From assembly GCF_042643145.1 (NCBI RefSeq), contig NZ_JBHRSA010000031.1, forward strand, positions 1-64,000: a stretch of DNA of 64,000 nucleotides, read 5' to 3'. Below the pieces are notes generated by a model that worked only from the letters and a program-made list of their open reading frames with translations, had not been told where the DNA came from and did not search any database. Within the stretch, counting starts at the first letter, position 1, and each line of letters opens with the position of its first letter. Below are positions 8,399-17,147 of this stretch, piece after piece. The position numbers and the translations under genes are program-made. The DNA is from Virgibacillus_O xinjiangensis (GTDB lineage Bacteria > Bacillota > Bacilli > Bacillales > Amphibacillaceae).

Positions 8399-9246
8399 AA
8401 AGAGGATGGCTGATTTACCGGAAAGAAGATGCAGTCAGGAATCAGGATTATATTGACTGGATGAAAGAGGAAGCAATCTTACAAGGGCTTTCCTTGGAGT
8501 TACTTTATCGAGAAGAGCTGGACATCGGCATCACACATGGAAGTTATGGAATTTGGAGAAATGGCTGTCGGCTGGAGCTACCGGATTTTGCCATAAACAG
8601 GACGGTCGATCCGTTCTTCAGCTTTCATATGGAAAACATGCAGATCCAAGTCTTCAACTCTTCAGAAATATCAAGAATTTGTAACGACAAAGCTTTAACC
8701 TACCAATATATCCAGCAGATGGGAATCCCTGTAATAGATAGTTTATTTTACCAAAAGAAAGACTTGCCTATTGCCCCTCCTCTTCCATTGCCCGTGGTTG
8801 TAAAGGAAACTGGAGGTAGAGGTGGAGAAAATGTCCATCTCATCCATAATCAAAAGGACTGGGAGATGGCCATGCAGAAGCTTTCACAGACATCCATCAT
8901 AGTACAATCGGCAGATGTGCAATTAGGAAAGGATCTCCGGGTGTTTGTGGTCGGGCAGGAAGTGGTAGCAGCTGTTCTGAGGAAGAACAATCATGATTTT
9001 CGCGCGAATTATAAACTTGGTGGCAATGCCTCTCTCTATCAATTGACAGAAAAAGAGTCAGCTGCTGTGCAAAAGATTATCCGGCGTTTCCCGTTTGGCA
9101 TGGTCGGCATCGATTTTCTGATAGGGAAACAGGGAAACTTATTGTTCAATGAGATAGAAGATGCAGTGGGGTCCAGGACACTGAGCAAAGTGGAGGGACC
9201 TAATATTGTCCAGAGATATATGAAGTTTATACGGCAGAAATTATAA
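8395..9246 (+). CDS. RimK-type ATP-grasp ligase (second of pair)
   Basis: A 283-residue ATP-grasp protein related to its upstream partner, starting with GTG in a GTGA overlap. Visible features are VVVKETGGRGGENV (ATP binding), GKDLRVFVVGQEVVAAV, HDFRANYKLGG, and a metal-binding segment reading FNEIEDAVGSR. In that segment the usual E-x-N of RimK proteins is E-x-E, an altered third metal ligand that may change chemistry or nucleotide handling. The shared DFRAN and LGG/AGG motifs suggest that both proteins descend from one duplication. Substrate and pathway are unknown. It ends at a bidirectional terminator shared with valS. Confidence 0.77.
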   Translation: MKRGWLIYRKEDAVRNQDYIDWMKEEAILQGLSLELLYREELDIGITHGSYGIWRNGCRLELPDFAINRTVDPFFSFHMENMQIQVFNSSEISRICNDKALTYQYIQQMGIPVIDSLFYQKKDLPIAPPLPLPVVVKETGGRGGENVHLIHNQKDWEMAMQKLSQTSIIVQSADVQLGKDLRVFVVGQEVVAAVLRKNNHDFRANYKLGGNASLYQLTEKESAAVQKIIRRFPFGMVGIDFLIGKQGNLLFNEIEDAVGSRTLSKVEGPNIVQRYMKFIRQKL

Positions 9247-9291
9247 AAGGGCGGCCCCAAAAGTCTGATAAGACTATGTGGGCTGCCCTTT
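9246..9291. terminator. Bidirectional terminator, ligase pair / valS
   Basis: Stem AAAGGGCGGCCC / GGGCTGCCCTTT, 12 bp with one G-U pair, enclosing a smaller AGTCT/AGACT hairpin. It separates the plus-strand ligase pair from the convergent valS and has A/T flanks suited to both strands. Confidence 0.8.
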
Positions 9292-9298
9292 ATTCACC

Positions 9299-11944
9299 TT
9301 AGTTTTTCAACTCTTCCAGTCTTGCCTTAACTTTCGCTTGTTTCTCCAGATAATCTTTTTCTTTTTGTTTTTCTTCATCCACCACAGCTTGCGGAGCCTT
9401 GCTCACAAAGCCTTCATTTGCCAGTTTCTTCTGCACACGAATGACTTCTTTATTCCATTTATCCAGTTCCTTTTCCAACCGCTTGATCTCTTTATCGAAA
9501 TCAATCAGGCCTTCCAATGGCAGGAATAACTCCGCGCCGGTCACTACTGCGGACATCGCCTTATCCGGAGCATCCACCTTTTCAGCAATCTGCAGTTCGC
9601 TTGGATTACAGAAACGTTCCAGGTACTCCCGGTTCTTTTCCAACTCCTTCGCAATCTGTTCATTTTCTGCCTGGATTAGAAGCCTTACTTGCTTGGACAT
9701 TGGAGTGTCCACTTCCGCCCGGATATTTCGGACGGACTTGATAATGGAGACCAGACGATCCATTTCTTGTGAAGCCTGCTTGTTGTCAAATTCTTCTCTC
9801 ACCTCTGGCCAGGAAGCAACGGTTATAGATTCGCCCTTATGTGGGAGCTGCTGCCAAATCTCTTCTGTAATGAATGGCATGAATGGGTGTAGCATACGCA
9901 TCGTCTGATCCAATACGTAGGCAAGCACGGAACGTGTCATGTTCTTCTTCTGTTCATCTTCTCCATAGAGAGGCAGTTTCGCCATTTCTATATACCAGTC
10001 ACAAAGCTCATCCCAGATAAAGTTATACAAGTGACGTCCCGCTTCACCAAATTCGTATTTATCCGTGTTGCGGGTAACATGTTCAATCGTTTCATTGAGC
10101 CGAGTCAAAATCCATTGATCAGCCAAGGTTTTCTCACCAGATAAATCGATATGTTCATAGGTGAACCCTTCCATATTCATCAAAGAGAAACGGGAGGCAT
10201 TCCAAATTTTATTGGCAAAATTCCAAGTCGCTTCTACTTTCTCCCAATGAAATCTCAGGTCTTGCCCAGGTGTAGAGCCTGTCAGTAGAAAATACCTCAA
10301 GGAGTCCGCCCCATATTTCTCTATGACATCCATCGGGTCAACTCCATTACCGAGGGATTTACTCATCTTCCTTCCTTCTGCATCACGAATAAGGCCATGT
10401 ATGAGGACATCTTTAAAAGGTCTTTTACCAGTAAACTGTTTCGACTGGAAGATCATTCGCGCTACCCAGAAGAAGATGATATCATATCCGGTTACAAGTA
10501 CGTCGGTCGGGAAATAACGCTTGAAATCTTCTGCATCCTCATCCGGCCAACCCATAGTAGAAAACGGCCATAAGGCAGAGGAGAACCATGTATCCAGCAC
10601 GTCCTCATCCTGTTCCCAATTCTCCAGATCCTTTGGAGCTTCCTTGCCGACATGGATTTCTCCTGTATCTTTGTGATACCAGGCAGGGATTCGATGGCCC
10701 CACCATAACTGCCGTGAAATACACCAATCACGAATATTTTCCATCCAATGAAGATAGGTTCGTTCAAATCTTTCGGGTACAAAGTTGACTTTTTCATTGC
10801 CTTCCTGCAATTCAATGGCAGCATCTGCAAGTGGCTGCATGTTCACAAACCATTGCGTAGAGAGGTAAGGTTCCACCACTGCTCCGCTTCTTTCTGAATG
10901 CCCCACTTGATGCACTCGATTCTCGATTTGGAAAAGGACTCCCTGATGCTGAAGATCTTCCACTATTTGTTTTCGGCATTCAAAACGATCCATCCCCTGG
11001 TATTTACCAGCATTTTCATTCATGGAACCATCTTCATTCATGACCAGGATACGCTCGAGATTATGTCGGTTACCTATTTCAAAGTCATTCGGATCATGTG
11101 CCGGTGTAATTTTAACGGCACCCGAGCCTAATTCCATATCTACATACTCATCTGCAACTATTTCAATTTCCCTGCCGGTAATCGGAAGAACCACTGTTTT
11201 TCCGATTAAATGCTGATAACGTTCGTCCTTCGGATGGACAGCGACTGCAGTATCACCAAGCATGGTTTCTGGCCTTGTCGTGGCTATTTCAATTGTTTCA
11301 TCACTGTCTTTGAGAGGATAACGCATGTGATAGAATTTTCCTTCTACCTCCTCATAAACCACTTCAATATCGGAAAGGGCTGTCTGTGTTGCAGGATCCC
11401 AATTGATAATATATTCGCCACGATAGATGAGTCCTTTTTCATATAATGAAACAAATACTTCTTTTACTGCCTCAGAAAGCCCTTCATCAAGAGTGAAACG
11501 CTCTCGGCTATAATCGACACCAAGCCCCATCTTTTCCCATTGGGAACGGATGAAATCAGCGTACTCCTCTTTCCAATCCCAGGATTTCTCCAGAAACTTC
11601 TCTCTACCCAGATCATAGCGGCTTGTTCCTTGTTCCTTCAGTTTTGCCTCCACCTTTGCCTGGGTTGCGATGCCGGCATGGTCCATTCCCGGCAACCACA
11701 GAACATCATATCCTTGCATCCTTTTCATGCGAGAGATGGTATCCTGCATGGTTGTATCCCATGCATGGCCCAGGTGCAGCCTTCCTGTTACATTAGGGGG
11801 TGGAATAACAATAGTGAAGGGTTCTTTATCCGGGTCGCCCGCAGCCTCAAAAAACTTCCCTTCCAACCAGAACTTGTATCTCCCTTTTTCTACTGCCTGT
11901 GGGTCGTACTTTGACGGCAGGGAATTACGTTCATTTTCCTTCAT
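9299..11944 (-). CDS. valS: Valyl-tRNA synthetase
   Basis: ValS is a class I aminoacyl-tRNA synthetase charging tRNA-Val. The protein contains the HIGH-type motif GRLHLGHAW (near residue 55), the KMSKS motif near residue 525 and a C-terminal coiled coil (about 810-880, rich in Lys/Glu). I choose ATG 11944 (881 residues), since GGAGG stands eight bases upstream. An ATG 15 bases earlier has no such site. Transcription comes from a promoter at 12244-12272 and is controlled by a T-box leader, and it ends in the bidirectional terminator at 9246-9291. Confidence 0.98.
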   Translation of the reverse strand: MKENERNSLPSKYDPQAVEKGRYKFWLEGKFFEAAGDPDKEPFTIVIPPPNVTGRLHLGHAWDTTMQDTISRMKRMQGYDVLWLPGMDHAGIATQAKVEAKLKEQGTSRYDLGREKFLEKSWDWKEEYADFIRSQWEKMGLGVDYSRERFTLDEGLSEAVKEVFVSLYEKGLIYRGEYIINWDPATQTALSDIEVVYEEVEGKFYHMRYPLKDSDETIEIATTRPETMLGDTAVAVHPKDERYQHLIGKTVVLPITGREIEIVADEYVDMELGSGAVKITPAHDPNDFEIGNRHNLERILVMNEDGSMNENAGKYQGMDRFECRKQIVEDLQHQGVLFQIENRVHQVGHSERSGAVVEPYLSTQWFVNMQPLADAAIELQEGNEKVNFVPERFERTYLHWMENIRDWCISRQLWWGHRIPAWYHKDTGEIHVGKEAPKDLENWEQDEDVLDTWFSSALWPFSTMGWPDEDAEDFKRYFPTDVLVTGYDIIFFWVARMIFQSKQFTGKRPFKDVLIHGLIRDAEGRKMSKSLGNGVDPMDVIEKYGADSLRYFLLTGSTPGQDLRFHWEKVEATWNFANKIWNASRFSLMNMEGFTYEHIDLSGEKTLADQWILTRLNETIEHVTRNTDKYEFGEAGRHLYNFIWDELCDWYIEMAKLPLYGEDEQKKNMTRSVLAYVLDQTMRMLHPFMPFITEEIWQQLPHKGESITVASWPEVREEFDNKQASQEMDRLVSIIKSVRNIRAEVDTPMSKQVRLLIQAENEQIAKELEKNREYLERFCNPSELQIAEKVDAPDKAMSAVVTGAELFLPLEGLIDFDKEIKRLEKELDKWNKEVIRVQKKLANEGFVSKAPQAVVDEEKQKEKDYLEKQAKVKARLEELKN

Positions 11945-11965
11945 TTCCTTTACCTCCATTTCATC

Positions 11966-12237
11966 TAAAAAACCCTTCCCATCCTAATTAAAGGACGAAA
12001 AGGGTCATTTCCGTGGTACCACCTTTGTTTACATAAACATTCCGTTTGTGCACACTTATTCAATGATAACGGTCATATCCCGGCTTCTTCTATTGAGAAA
12101 AGTTCATTCCTTTCAAAGAAGCAGCATCCAGGGCGACTTCCAAAATAATGAATCCTAGGAAATTTCCAGCACATGATTTCCCTCTCTGCAGGTATTATTT
12201 TGTACTACTCCCTCTCAACGCCTATCGTATTTCATTA
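11966..12237 (-). promoter_or_regulatory. T-box leader of valS
   Basis: The leader carries the T-box core GGTGGTACCACG (minus strand, 12011-12024). It is followed by a rho-independent terminator with arms at 11972-11985 and 11992-12005 and six U residues. The upstream part resembles T-box stem I: a long imperfect stem in which ATAAT/ATTAT arms enclose a GAGAGGGAAATC bulge. A GTC (Val) codon in the segment GGAAGTCGCCC is the likely specifier, aligned by eye with the pheS leader. Uncharged tRNA-Val would stabilise the antiterminator and allow valS expression. Confidence 0.92.
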
Positions 12238-12243
12238 TAATTA

Positions 12244-12272
12244 ATTTTATCCATTCCTACGACTGTCGTCAA
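12244..12272 (-). promoter_or_regulatory. Sigma-A promoter of valS
   Basis: On the minus strand -35 TTGACG (12267-12272) and -10 TAAAAT (12244-12249) lie 17 bases apart, just upstream of the T-box leader. Confidence 0.7.
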
Positions 12273-12369
12273 CTGTTAGTCAAGTTTTTGCACAGAGCGG
12301 GCCTCTTTATACATATAATGGATAATAAAATCATGTTTCTTACTGATTTTGAGTGAAGGAGTGACCAAT

Positions 12370-12558
12370 ATGGCCCGCTATTACCGATACCGTCTGCCTC
12401 CCTGGGCAAGACAATGCATGACGGTTATCGAAAAAGTTACATTACCTATTTTGATTTTCCAGCTGATCCGCACGTTGTTTTTCCCTTCAACTCTGGATGT
12501 TTTCCTTCTTGGCCTGCTTGTTGGGCTGTTTATCGCTTTTTACTTGGAGTGGATTTAA
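12370..12558 (+). CDS. Small two-helix membrane protein, unknown function
   Basis: A 62-residue protein with a basic, Tyr/Arg-rich N-terminus (ARYYRYRLPPWARQ) followed by two hydrophobic stretches, about residues 21-38 and 42-60 (VFLLGLLVGLFIAFYLEW). ATG 12370 has GAAGGAGTGA at good spacing, so it is very likely translated. I do not recognise a named family. It ends tail to tail with ysxE, overlapping it by four bases. A TATAAT sits at about 12315, and CATATAATG there also loosely resembles mother-cell sigma-K/E -10 elements, so expression in sporulation is possible given its neighbours. Confidence 0.7.
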   Translation: MARYYRYRLPPWARQCMTVIEKVTLPILIFQLIRTLFFPSTLDVFLLGLLVGLFIAFYLEWI

Positions 12559-13568
12559 TCATCCTCTTGGAACGATATAGTCTCAAACTCCTGTTCAATA
12601 TGCTGTGAAAATTCGAGTCCAAATAAAACACGCCGGTAGTACCGCTGGAGAGGAGGGATATAATCCATCATCCTCCCTTTGTCGGCTTTGCCGGTGTATT
12701 GCTTCACCAGTTTCATATAATGGGATGGATCGAGCATGTGAATAACCAGCAGGTGCAACTCCGTCTCTGACAGTCGATTTCTTTGCATATATGACCCAAA
12801 CAGTTCGATGAACCAACTGCCTGGGTGATTATGATAAAGAGTCTCACGGCTATATAGACCAGTTAAGTCACTGACAGCATTATCAAATCTGCTATTTTCC
12901 CAGTTGATAAAAAAAGGATCGGCAGCAGTCTGAAGGGTGTGTGACATCCTTAGGTTCCCGTGACATAGACTCCAGCTCCACGTGCCGTCCTTTTTCGCAC
13001 TGTCCACCAGCTGTTCTGTCCGCTTAGAACCTATATGGCAGGCAGCTTCCAGTTCTTTGAAATGTGTGCATACTAGGAGTTCCACCGGCGACATATATCG
13101 TTTTTTTTCAAACTGTCCTATGAAGGATGTCAACTCTCGATGTGTGCTTTGGCAATAGTCCCTATATGTATCGAATCTTTTCCAAGCATCCTCTTGTGCC
13201 AAATCTTTCTTCCTCTTTGTACGTGCGTGGATATCTCCCAGATGGCGATAAATTCCTTTAATATGGTCTTTTCTTCCCCGGTGTTCGTCTGTCTGTACCC
13301 ATGGCGTTAAATAATAGATGTGGCCATCCATTTCTACATGCAGTTTTCGGTTATGGGTCAAATAAACCGGAAGGACTGCGTCCAAATTCCGAGAGGAAGC
13401 CAGGTGGTAGGTGTTTTCAAAAGAGACGGCTGTTTCATGTGTCATCAGGCTTCTCTTTAATGCATAATCGCCTTGGCCATCTTGTATCCGAAACAATCGA
13501 TCGGTTATTTGGGTGATATTGGCTGGGTAGATGGAATAGGCATTCATGACCCTTTGTATAGATTCCAT
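12555..13568 (-). CDS. ysxE: Spore coat protein YsxE, kinase-fold
   Basis: YsxE belongs to the CotS-like group of spore coat proteins with an aminoglycoside-phosphotransferase fold. The 337-residue protein has the N-lobe (ALKRS, the likely Lys, near residue 35) and a C-lobe with LCHGNLRMSH and FFINWENSRFD. In active kinases of this fold these read HGD...N and (I)D; here both Asp positions are Asn, so it is probably not catalytic and may act structurally. ATG 13568 is chosen because GGTGATC lies at the right distance; 87 further bases are open upstream. It follows spoVID, as in B. subtilis, where YsxE depends on SpoVID for coat encasement. Confidence 0.85.
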   Translation of the reverse strand: MESIQRVMNAYSIYPANITQITDRLFRIQDGQGDYALKRSLMTHETAVSFENTYHLASSRNLDAVLPVYLTHNRKLHVEMDGHIYYLTPWVQTDEHRGRKDHIKGIYRHLGDIHARTKRKKDLAQEDAWKRFDTYRDYCQSTHRELTSFIGQFEKKRYMSPVELLVCTHFKELEAACHIGSKRTEQLVDSAKKDGTWSWSLCHGNLRMSHTLQTAADPFFINWENSRFDNAVSDLTGLYSRETLYHNHPGSWFIELFGSYMQRNRLSETELHLLVIHMLDPSHYMKLVKQYTGKADKGRMMDYIPPLQRYYRRVLFGLEFSQHIEQEFETISFQEDD

Positions 13569-13620
13569 TAGATCACCATCTTTACCGTAGAATGATAGAG
13601 AACCTCTGAAAAAGCAGACA

Positions 13621-13643
13621 CCCCTTGTTCTGAGAGCAAGGGG
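13621..13643 (-). terminator. Hairpin between spoVID and ysxE
   Basis: Stem CCCCTTG / CAAGGGG with a nine-base loop, right after the spoVID stop. The U-rich stretch (CTTTTTC) starts about ten bases later, so it may only partly end transcription before ysxE. Confidence 0.5.
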
Positions 13644-13651
13644 CTTAAAAG

Positions 13652-14704
13652 TCACCTTCGTTTGAAAGGGATATGCAACAATTGGCCTTCAGATATATCA
13701 TAGTCATCGTCGAGACCATTCTGTTTAATCAACTGCAGAGCAGAGATTTCATACCGTTCTGCAATCGATTCAATGGTATCATTATTTTGGACGATACAGA
13801 GCCTGAGACGTGTATATTCCTCTTCCTCCGATTTTCTGAACACATCGGAGAGATAACTGGCATCTTCCACTTCCTCTTCTGATGCATGCATCGAATGCTC
13901 TTCTACGACAGCAGCATCCTCCCCTTCTTTTGATAGCGTTGTGTCCTCTACTTCCCCACTCTCTTCTTCCATGCCACCTTCGTTCTCCACTGATTTGCCC
14001 TCTTGGAAGAAATCCTTCAGAGATTGTGTCTGTTTATATTTCCATCGATCCTTTTCAGCTGATTCCTTCTCAGCAGCTGGTTCCACTTCCGGTTCCAGTG
14101 CTGGAAAATCATTCGATTGTTCTAAGACTTCTTGCCCTTGTTGTTCACTCAAATCCTCTTCAGGTTGTTTGATTTCAAACTCAAATGTATCTTTTTCCTC
14201 GTCCCTGTCGAAAGGCTCCTCTTCTTCTAGAACCTCTTCTGTTTCAGCTTCTGTTGCCTCCGCCTGGCCGTCTATCCCTTCAATTTCGATAGTCGAATAC
14301 AACTTCAACTGCCGCTGCTCAGGTATTTCATAATCAAATGACTGTACCGTTACCGTGACATCACTCAAATCCTTGACACGATAAGAAGGAATGGAGATCT
14401 CAACCGGGAACCGGTGGGTAAATGTAGACAGACCCTCATCCGTATCATCGACTCTCTCTACATACCGTCTCGCTTGGAAATTCCCCTCCTCTTCCAGCTT
14501 CTCCTCTGCTTTGTCCGAACTGTCCAATTTCACATATTCCCCGTTCAGTTCAATAGCCCCTCGTATTGAAATATAATCATTAAAAGATTGAATGGATATT
14601 TCAGGATCCAGGGAAATACCTCGCAACTCTTCAACTTCCTGTCCCTTTTCAAAATAAAGGGATTCATTTAATTCAAAACTGAAAGCCGACTGGTCGTTAG
14701 ACAA
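13652..14704 (-). CDS. spoVID: Spore coat morphogenetic protein SpoVID
   Basis: SpoVID drives encasement of the forespore by coat layers. The 350-residue protein has the conserved N-terminal region (SFELNESLYFEKGQEV, then GISLDPEISIQ), a very acidic low-complexity middle (about residues 140-290, many Glu/Asp) and a C-terminal LysM domain (about 298-346, CIVQNNDTIESIAERY and LLHIPF) thought to contact SafA or peptidoglycan-linked precursors. The start is TTG at 14704 with GGAGGAG upstream; a longer reading would begin inside the ribosome binding site. It lies between the haem operon terminator and ysxE. Confidence 0.92.
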   Translation of the reverse strand: MSNDQSAFSFELNESLYFEKGQEVEELRGISLDPEISIQSFNDYISIRGAIELNGEYVKLDSSDKAEEKLEEEGNFQARRYVERVDDTDEGLSTFTHRFPVEISIPSYRVKDLSDVTVTVQSFDYEIPEQRQLKLYSTIEIEGIDGQAEATEAETEEVLEEEEPFDRDEEKDTFEFEIKQPEEDLSEQQGQEVLEQSNDFPALEPEVEPAAEKESAEKDRWKYKQTQSLKDFFQEGKSVENEGGMEEESGEVEDTTLSKEGEDAAVVEEHSMHASEEEVEDASYLSDVFRKSEEEEYTRLRLCIVQNNDTIESIAERYEISALQLIKQNGLDDDYDISEGQLLHIPFKRR

Positions 14705-14798
14705 ATGAACTCCTCCCCTCAACATACCAATACCTTATGTTGGCAATATCTAAATTATTTATATGACATGGGGCGAGAAGTTATGCCCAGGAACCACA

Positions 14799-14825
14799 AA
14801 AGCCATCCCCATAGGGAATGGCTTT
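14799..14825 (-). terminator. Terminator of the haem operon
   Basis: Stem AAAGCCATTCCC / GGGGATGGCTTT (minus strand, one mismatch) with a three-base loop and TTTTG following. It lies 13 bases beyond the hemL stop. Confidence 0.75.
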
Positions 14826-14837
14826 ACCAATATCTAC

Positions 14838-16124
14838 TTAATTGATTTTTGAAAATGCTTTACGTATCGCTTCTACCGTTTGATCAATATCTTCGTCCGT
14901 GTGAGCTGTCGATAGAAACAGACCCTCAAACTGAGATGGAGGAAGGAAAATGCCTTCTTCAATCATCGCACGATAATATTGGGCAAAGTAGTCAAGATTG
15001 GACGATTGTGCTGAATTATAATCCACTACATCTTCGTTGGTAAAGAACACTCCAACCATAGAGCCGGCTCTATTTACATGAAGTGGGATATCATATTCTT
15101 CTGCTGCCTGCTTGAATCCATCAATCAGTTTGTCCACTTTACGGTTGATTTCTTCATAGGAGGTTTCGTCCAGCGCACGCAACGTTTCATAACCAGCAGT
15201 CATGGCCAGCGGGTTGCCGGACAAGGTACCTGCTTGATATATAGAACCGGTAGGAGCAACCTTTTCCATGATTTCTCGTTTCCCTCCGTACGCGCCTACA
15301 GGCAGTCCTCCTCCGATCACTTTACCGAGACAGGTCAGGTCAGGTGTCACACCGAAATGCCCTTGAGCACATTGATAACCAACCCTGAAGCCTGTCATGA
15401 CCTCATCGAAGATCAACACGCTATTATGTTCTTCCGTAATTTCTCTTAATCCCTCCAGGAACTTGTTGCGGGGAGGAACTACACCCATATTTCCTGAAAC
15501 CGGTTCAACAATAACTGCTGCAATATCATCGCCATACTGCTCAAATGCATAATGGACGCTCTCCATATCATTATAAGGCACGGTTATCGTATTGCGGGCA
15601 ATGGATTCAGGGACACCCGGACTGTCTGGAAGGCCCAGCGTCGCAACTCCTGACCCTGCTTTAATGAGCAGCGAGTCTCCATGTCCGTGGTAGTTCCCTT
15701 CAAATTTCAGAATTTTATTCTTGCCAGTGTACCCTCGTGCCAGCCTCAATGCACTCATGGTTGCTTCCGTACCGGAATTCACCATTCGGACTATTTCGAT
15801 AGAGGGCACACGGTCGATAACCAGTTCTGCGAGCTTGTTCTCCATGATGGTAGGCGCGCCGAAGCTGGTTCCGTTGGCAGCAGTCTCCTGCAACCCAGAA
15901 ACAACCCTATCATCCGCATGTCCAAGAATCAGTGGTCCCCAACTCAGAACATAGTCAATATATTCATTTCCATCAATATCTGTAATCTTCGAACCTTTTC
16001 CGGATTCCATGAAAATTGGTGACATACCAACTGACTTGAATGCACGGACAGGAGAATTCACTCCACCAGGCATCAATTGGACGGCGTCTCTATAAGCACC
16101 TTCTGAACGTTCAAAACTTTTCAT
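14838..16124 (-). CDS. hemL: Glutamate-1-semialdehyde 2,1-aminomutase
   Basis: HemL converts glutamate-1-semialdehyde to 5-aminolevulinate, using pyridoxal phosphate, in the cytoplasmic C5 haem pathway. The 428-residue protein has the class III aminotransferase marks: GGVNSPVRAFKSVG near the start, VNSGTEATMSALRLARG, IFDEVMTGFRVG, and CLGKVIGGGLPVGAYGG, whose Lys binds the cofactor. Length and order match B. subtilis. It is the last gene of hemAXCDBL, 12 bases after hemB, and ends at a strong terminator. Confidence 0.98.
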   Translation of the reverse strand: MKSFERSEGAYRDAVQLMPGGVNSPVRAFKSVGMSPIFMESGKGSKITDIDGNEYIDYVLSWGPLILGHADDRVVSGLQETAANGTSFGAPTIMENKLAELVIDRVPSIEIVRMVNSGTEATMSALRLARGYTGKNKILKFEGNYHGHGDSLLIKAGSGVATLGLPDSPGVPESIARNTITVPYNDMESVHYAFEQYGDDIAAVIVEPVSGNMGVVPPRNKFLEGLREITEEHNSVLIFDEVMTGFRVGYQCAQGHFGVTPDLTCLGKVIGGGLPVGAYGGKREIMEKVAPTGSIYQAGTLSGNPLAMTAGYETLRALDETSYEEINRKVDKLIDGFKQAAEEYDIPLHVNRAGSMVGVFFTNEDVVDYNSAQSSNLDYFAQYYRAMIEEGIFLPPSQFEGLFLSTAHTDEDIDQTVEAIRKAFSKIN

Positions 16125-16136
16125 GATACATCCATC

Positions 16137-17147
16137 CTATCTTTCTGTATTTTGTCTGTTTTCTTCTTCCTTCAACCATTGGGCCGCATCTTTTGCAAAA
16201 TAAGTGATGATCAAATCAGCACCAGCCCGCTTCATTGCTGTGAGTTTTTCCAACACTAATTCTTTTTCATTTACCCAACCGTTCTGTGCTGCTGCCTTTA
16301 TCATGGAATATTCTCCACTTACATTATAGGCTACTACAGGAAGGTTGAAGCGGTCTCTTACATCCCTGACAATATCAAGGTAGGAAAGAGCCGGCTTTAC
16401 GATAAGAAAATCCGCTCCCTCTTCTACATCCGATTCAGCCTCGCGAAGTGCCTCCAAGCGGTTGGCCGGATCCATCTGGTAAGTTTTCCGATCTCCGAAT
16501 TGAGGAGTGCTGTCCGCCGCATCACGGAAAGGGCCATAAAATGCAGAAGCATATTTGACGGCATAAGACATAATAGGAATATTATGGAATCCTTCTTCAT
16601 CCAAAGCAGCCCGAATGACAGCCACAAAACCATCCATCATATTGGATGGGGCGATGATGTCAGCACCGGCCTTAGCTTGGGATACGGCGGTTTGCGCCAA
16701 TAGCTTCAACGATTCATCATTGTCTACATCCTGGTTGTGGATCACTCCGCAATGCCCATGCGAAGTATATTCGCAAAGACAAGTATCAGCTACCACAAGG
16801 ATGTCCGGATAAGTTTCTTTAATTACTCTAGTTGCTTCCTGAACAATCCCGCTGTCAATAAAGGCACCGGTTCCATGCTCATCTTTTTCATCCGGAACAC
16901 CGAAGATCATCATGGCCCGGATTCCCAAGCTGTATATTTCCTTCAGTTCTTCTTTCAGAAGATCGAGGGAGATTTGATGGACACCTGGCATGGAAGGTAC
17001 TTGATTCTTCTTGTTTTCGCCCTCCACGATAAATATTGGATAAATGAAATCCTCCGTACGAAGGTGGTTTTCCCTGACCAACGATCTCATCGATGCAGAA
17101 GATCTCAATCTGCGGTGACGTTTGAATTGCTGGTTTATCTTCATCAT
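16137..17147 (-). CDS. hemB: Porphobilinogen synthase
   Basis: HemB condenses two 5-aminolevulinate molecules to porphobilinogen. The 336-residue protein has the cysteine-rich zinc site DTCLCEYTSHGHCG, the Schiff-base lysine regions SYAVKYASAFYGPFRDA and FLIVKPALSYLD, and the conserved YNVSGEYSMI. The cysteines indicate the zinc-dependent form. Its ATG overlaps the hemD stop (TTATGATG). A second ATG directly follows, so the exact start is uncertain by one codon. Confidence 0.98.
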   Translation of the reverse strand: MMKINQQFKRHRRLRSSASMRSLVRENHLRTEDFIYPIFIVEGENKKNQVPSMPGVHQISLDLLKEELKEIYSLGIRAMMIFGVPDEKDEHGTGAFIDSGIVQEATRVIKETYPDILVVADTCLCEYTSHGHCGVIHNQDVDNDESLKLLAQTAVSQAKAGADIIAPSNMMDGFVAVIRAALDEEGFHNIPIMSYAVKYASAFYGPFRDAADSTPQFGDRKTYQMDPANRLEALREAESDVEEGADFLIVKPALSYLDIVRDVRDRFNLPVVAYNVSGEYSMIKAAAQNGWVNEKELVLEKLTAMKRAGADLIITYFAKDAAQWLKEEENRQNTER

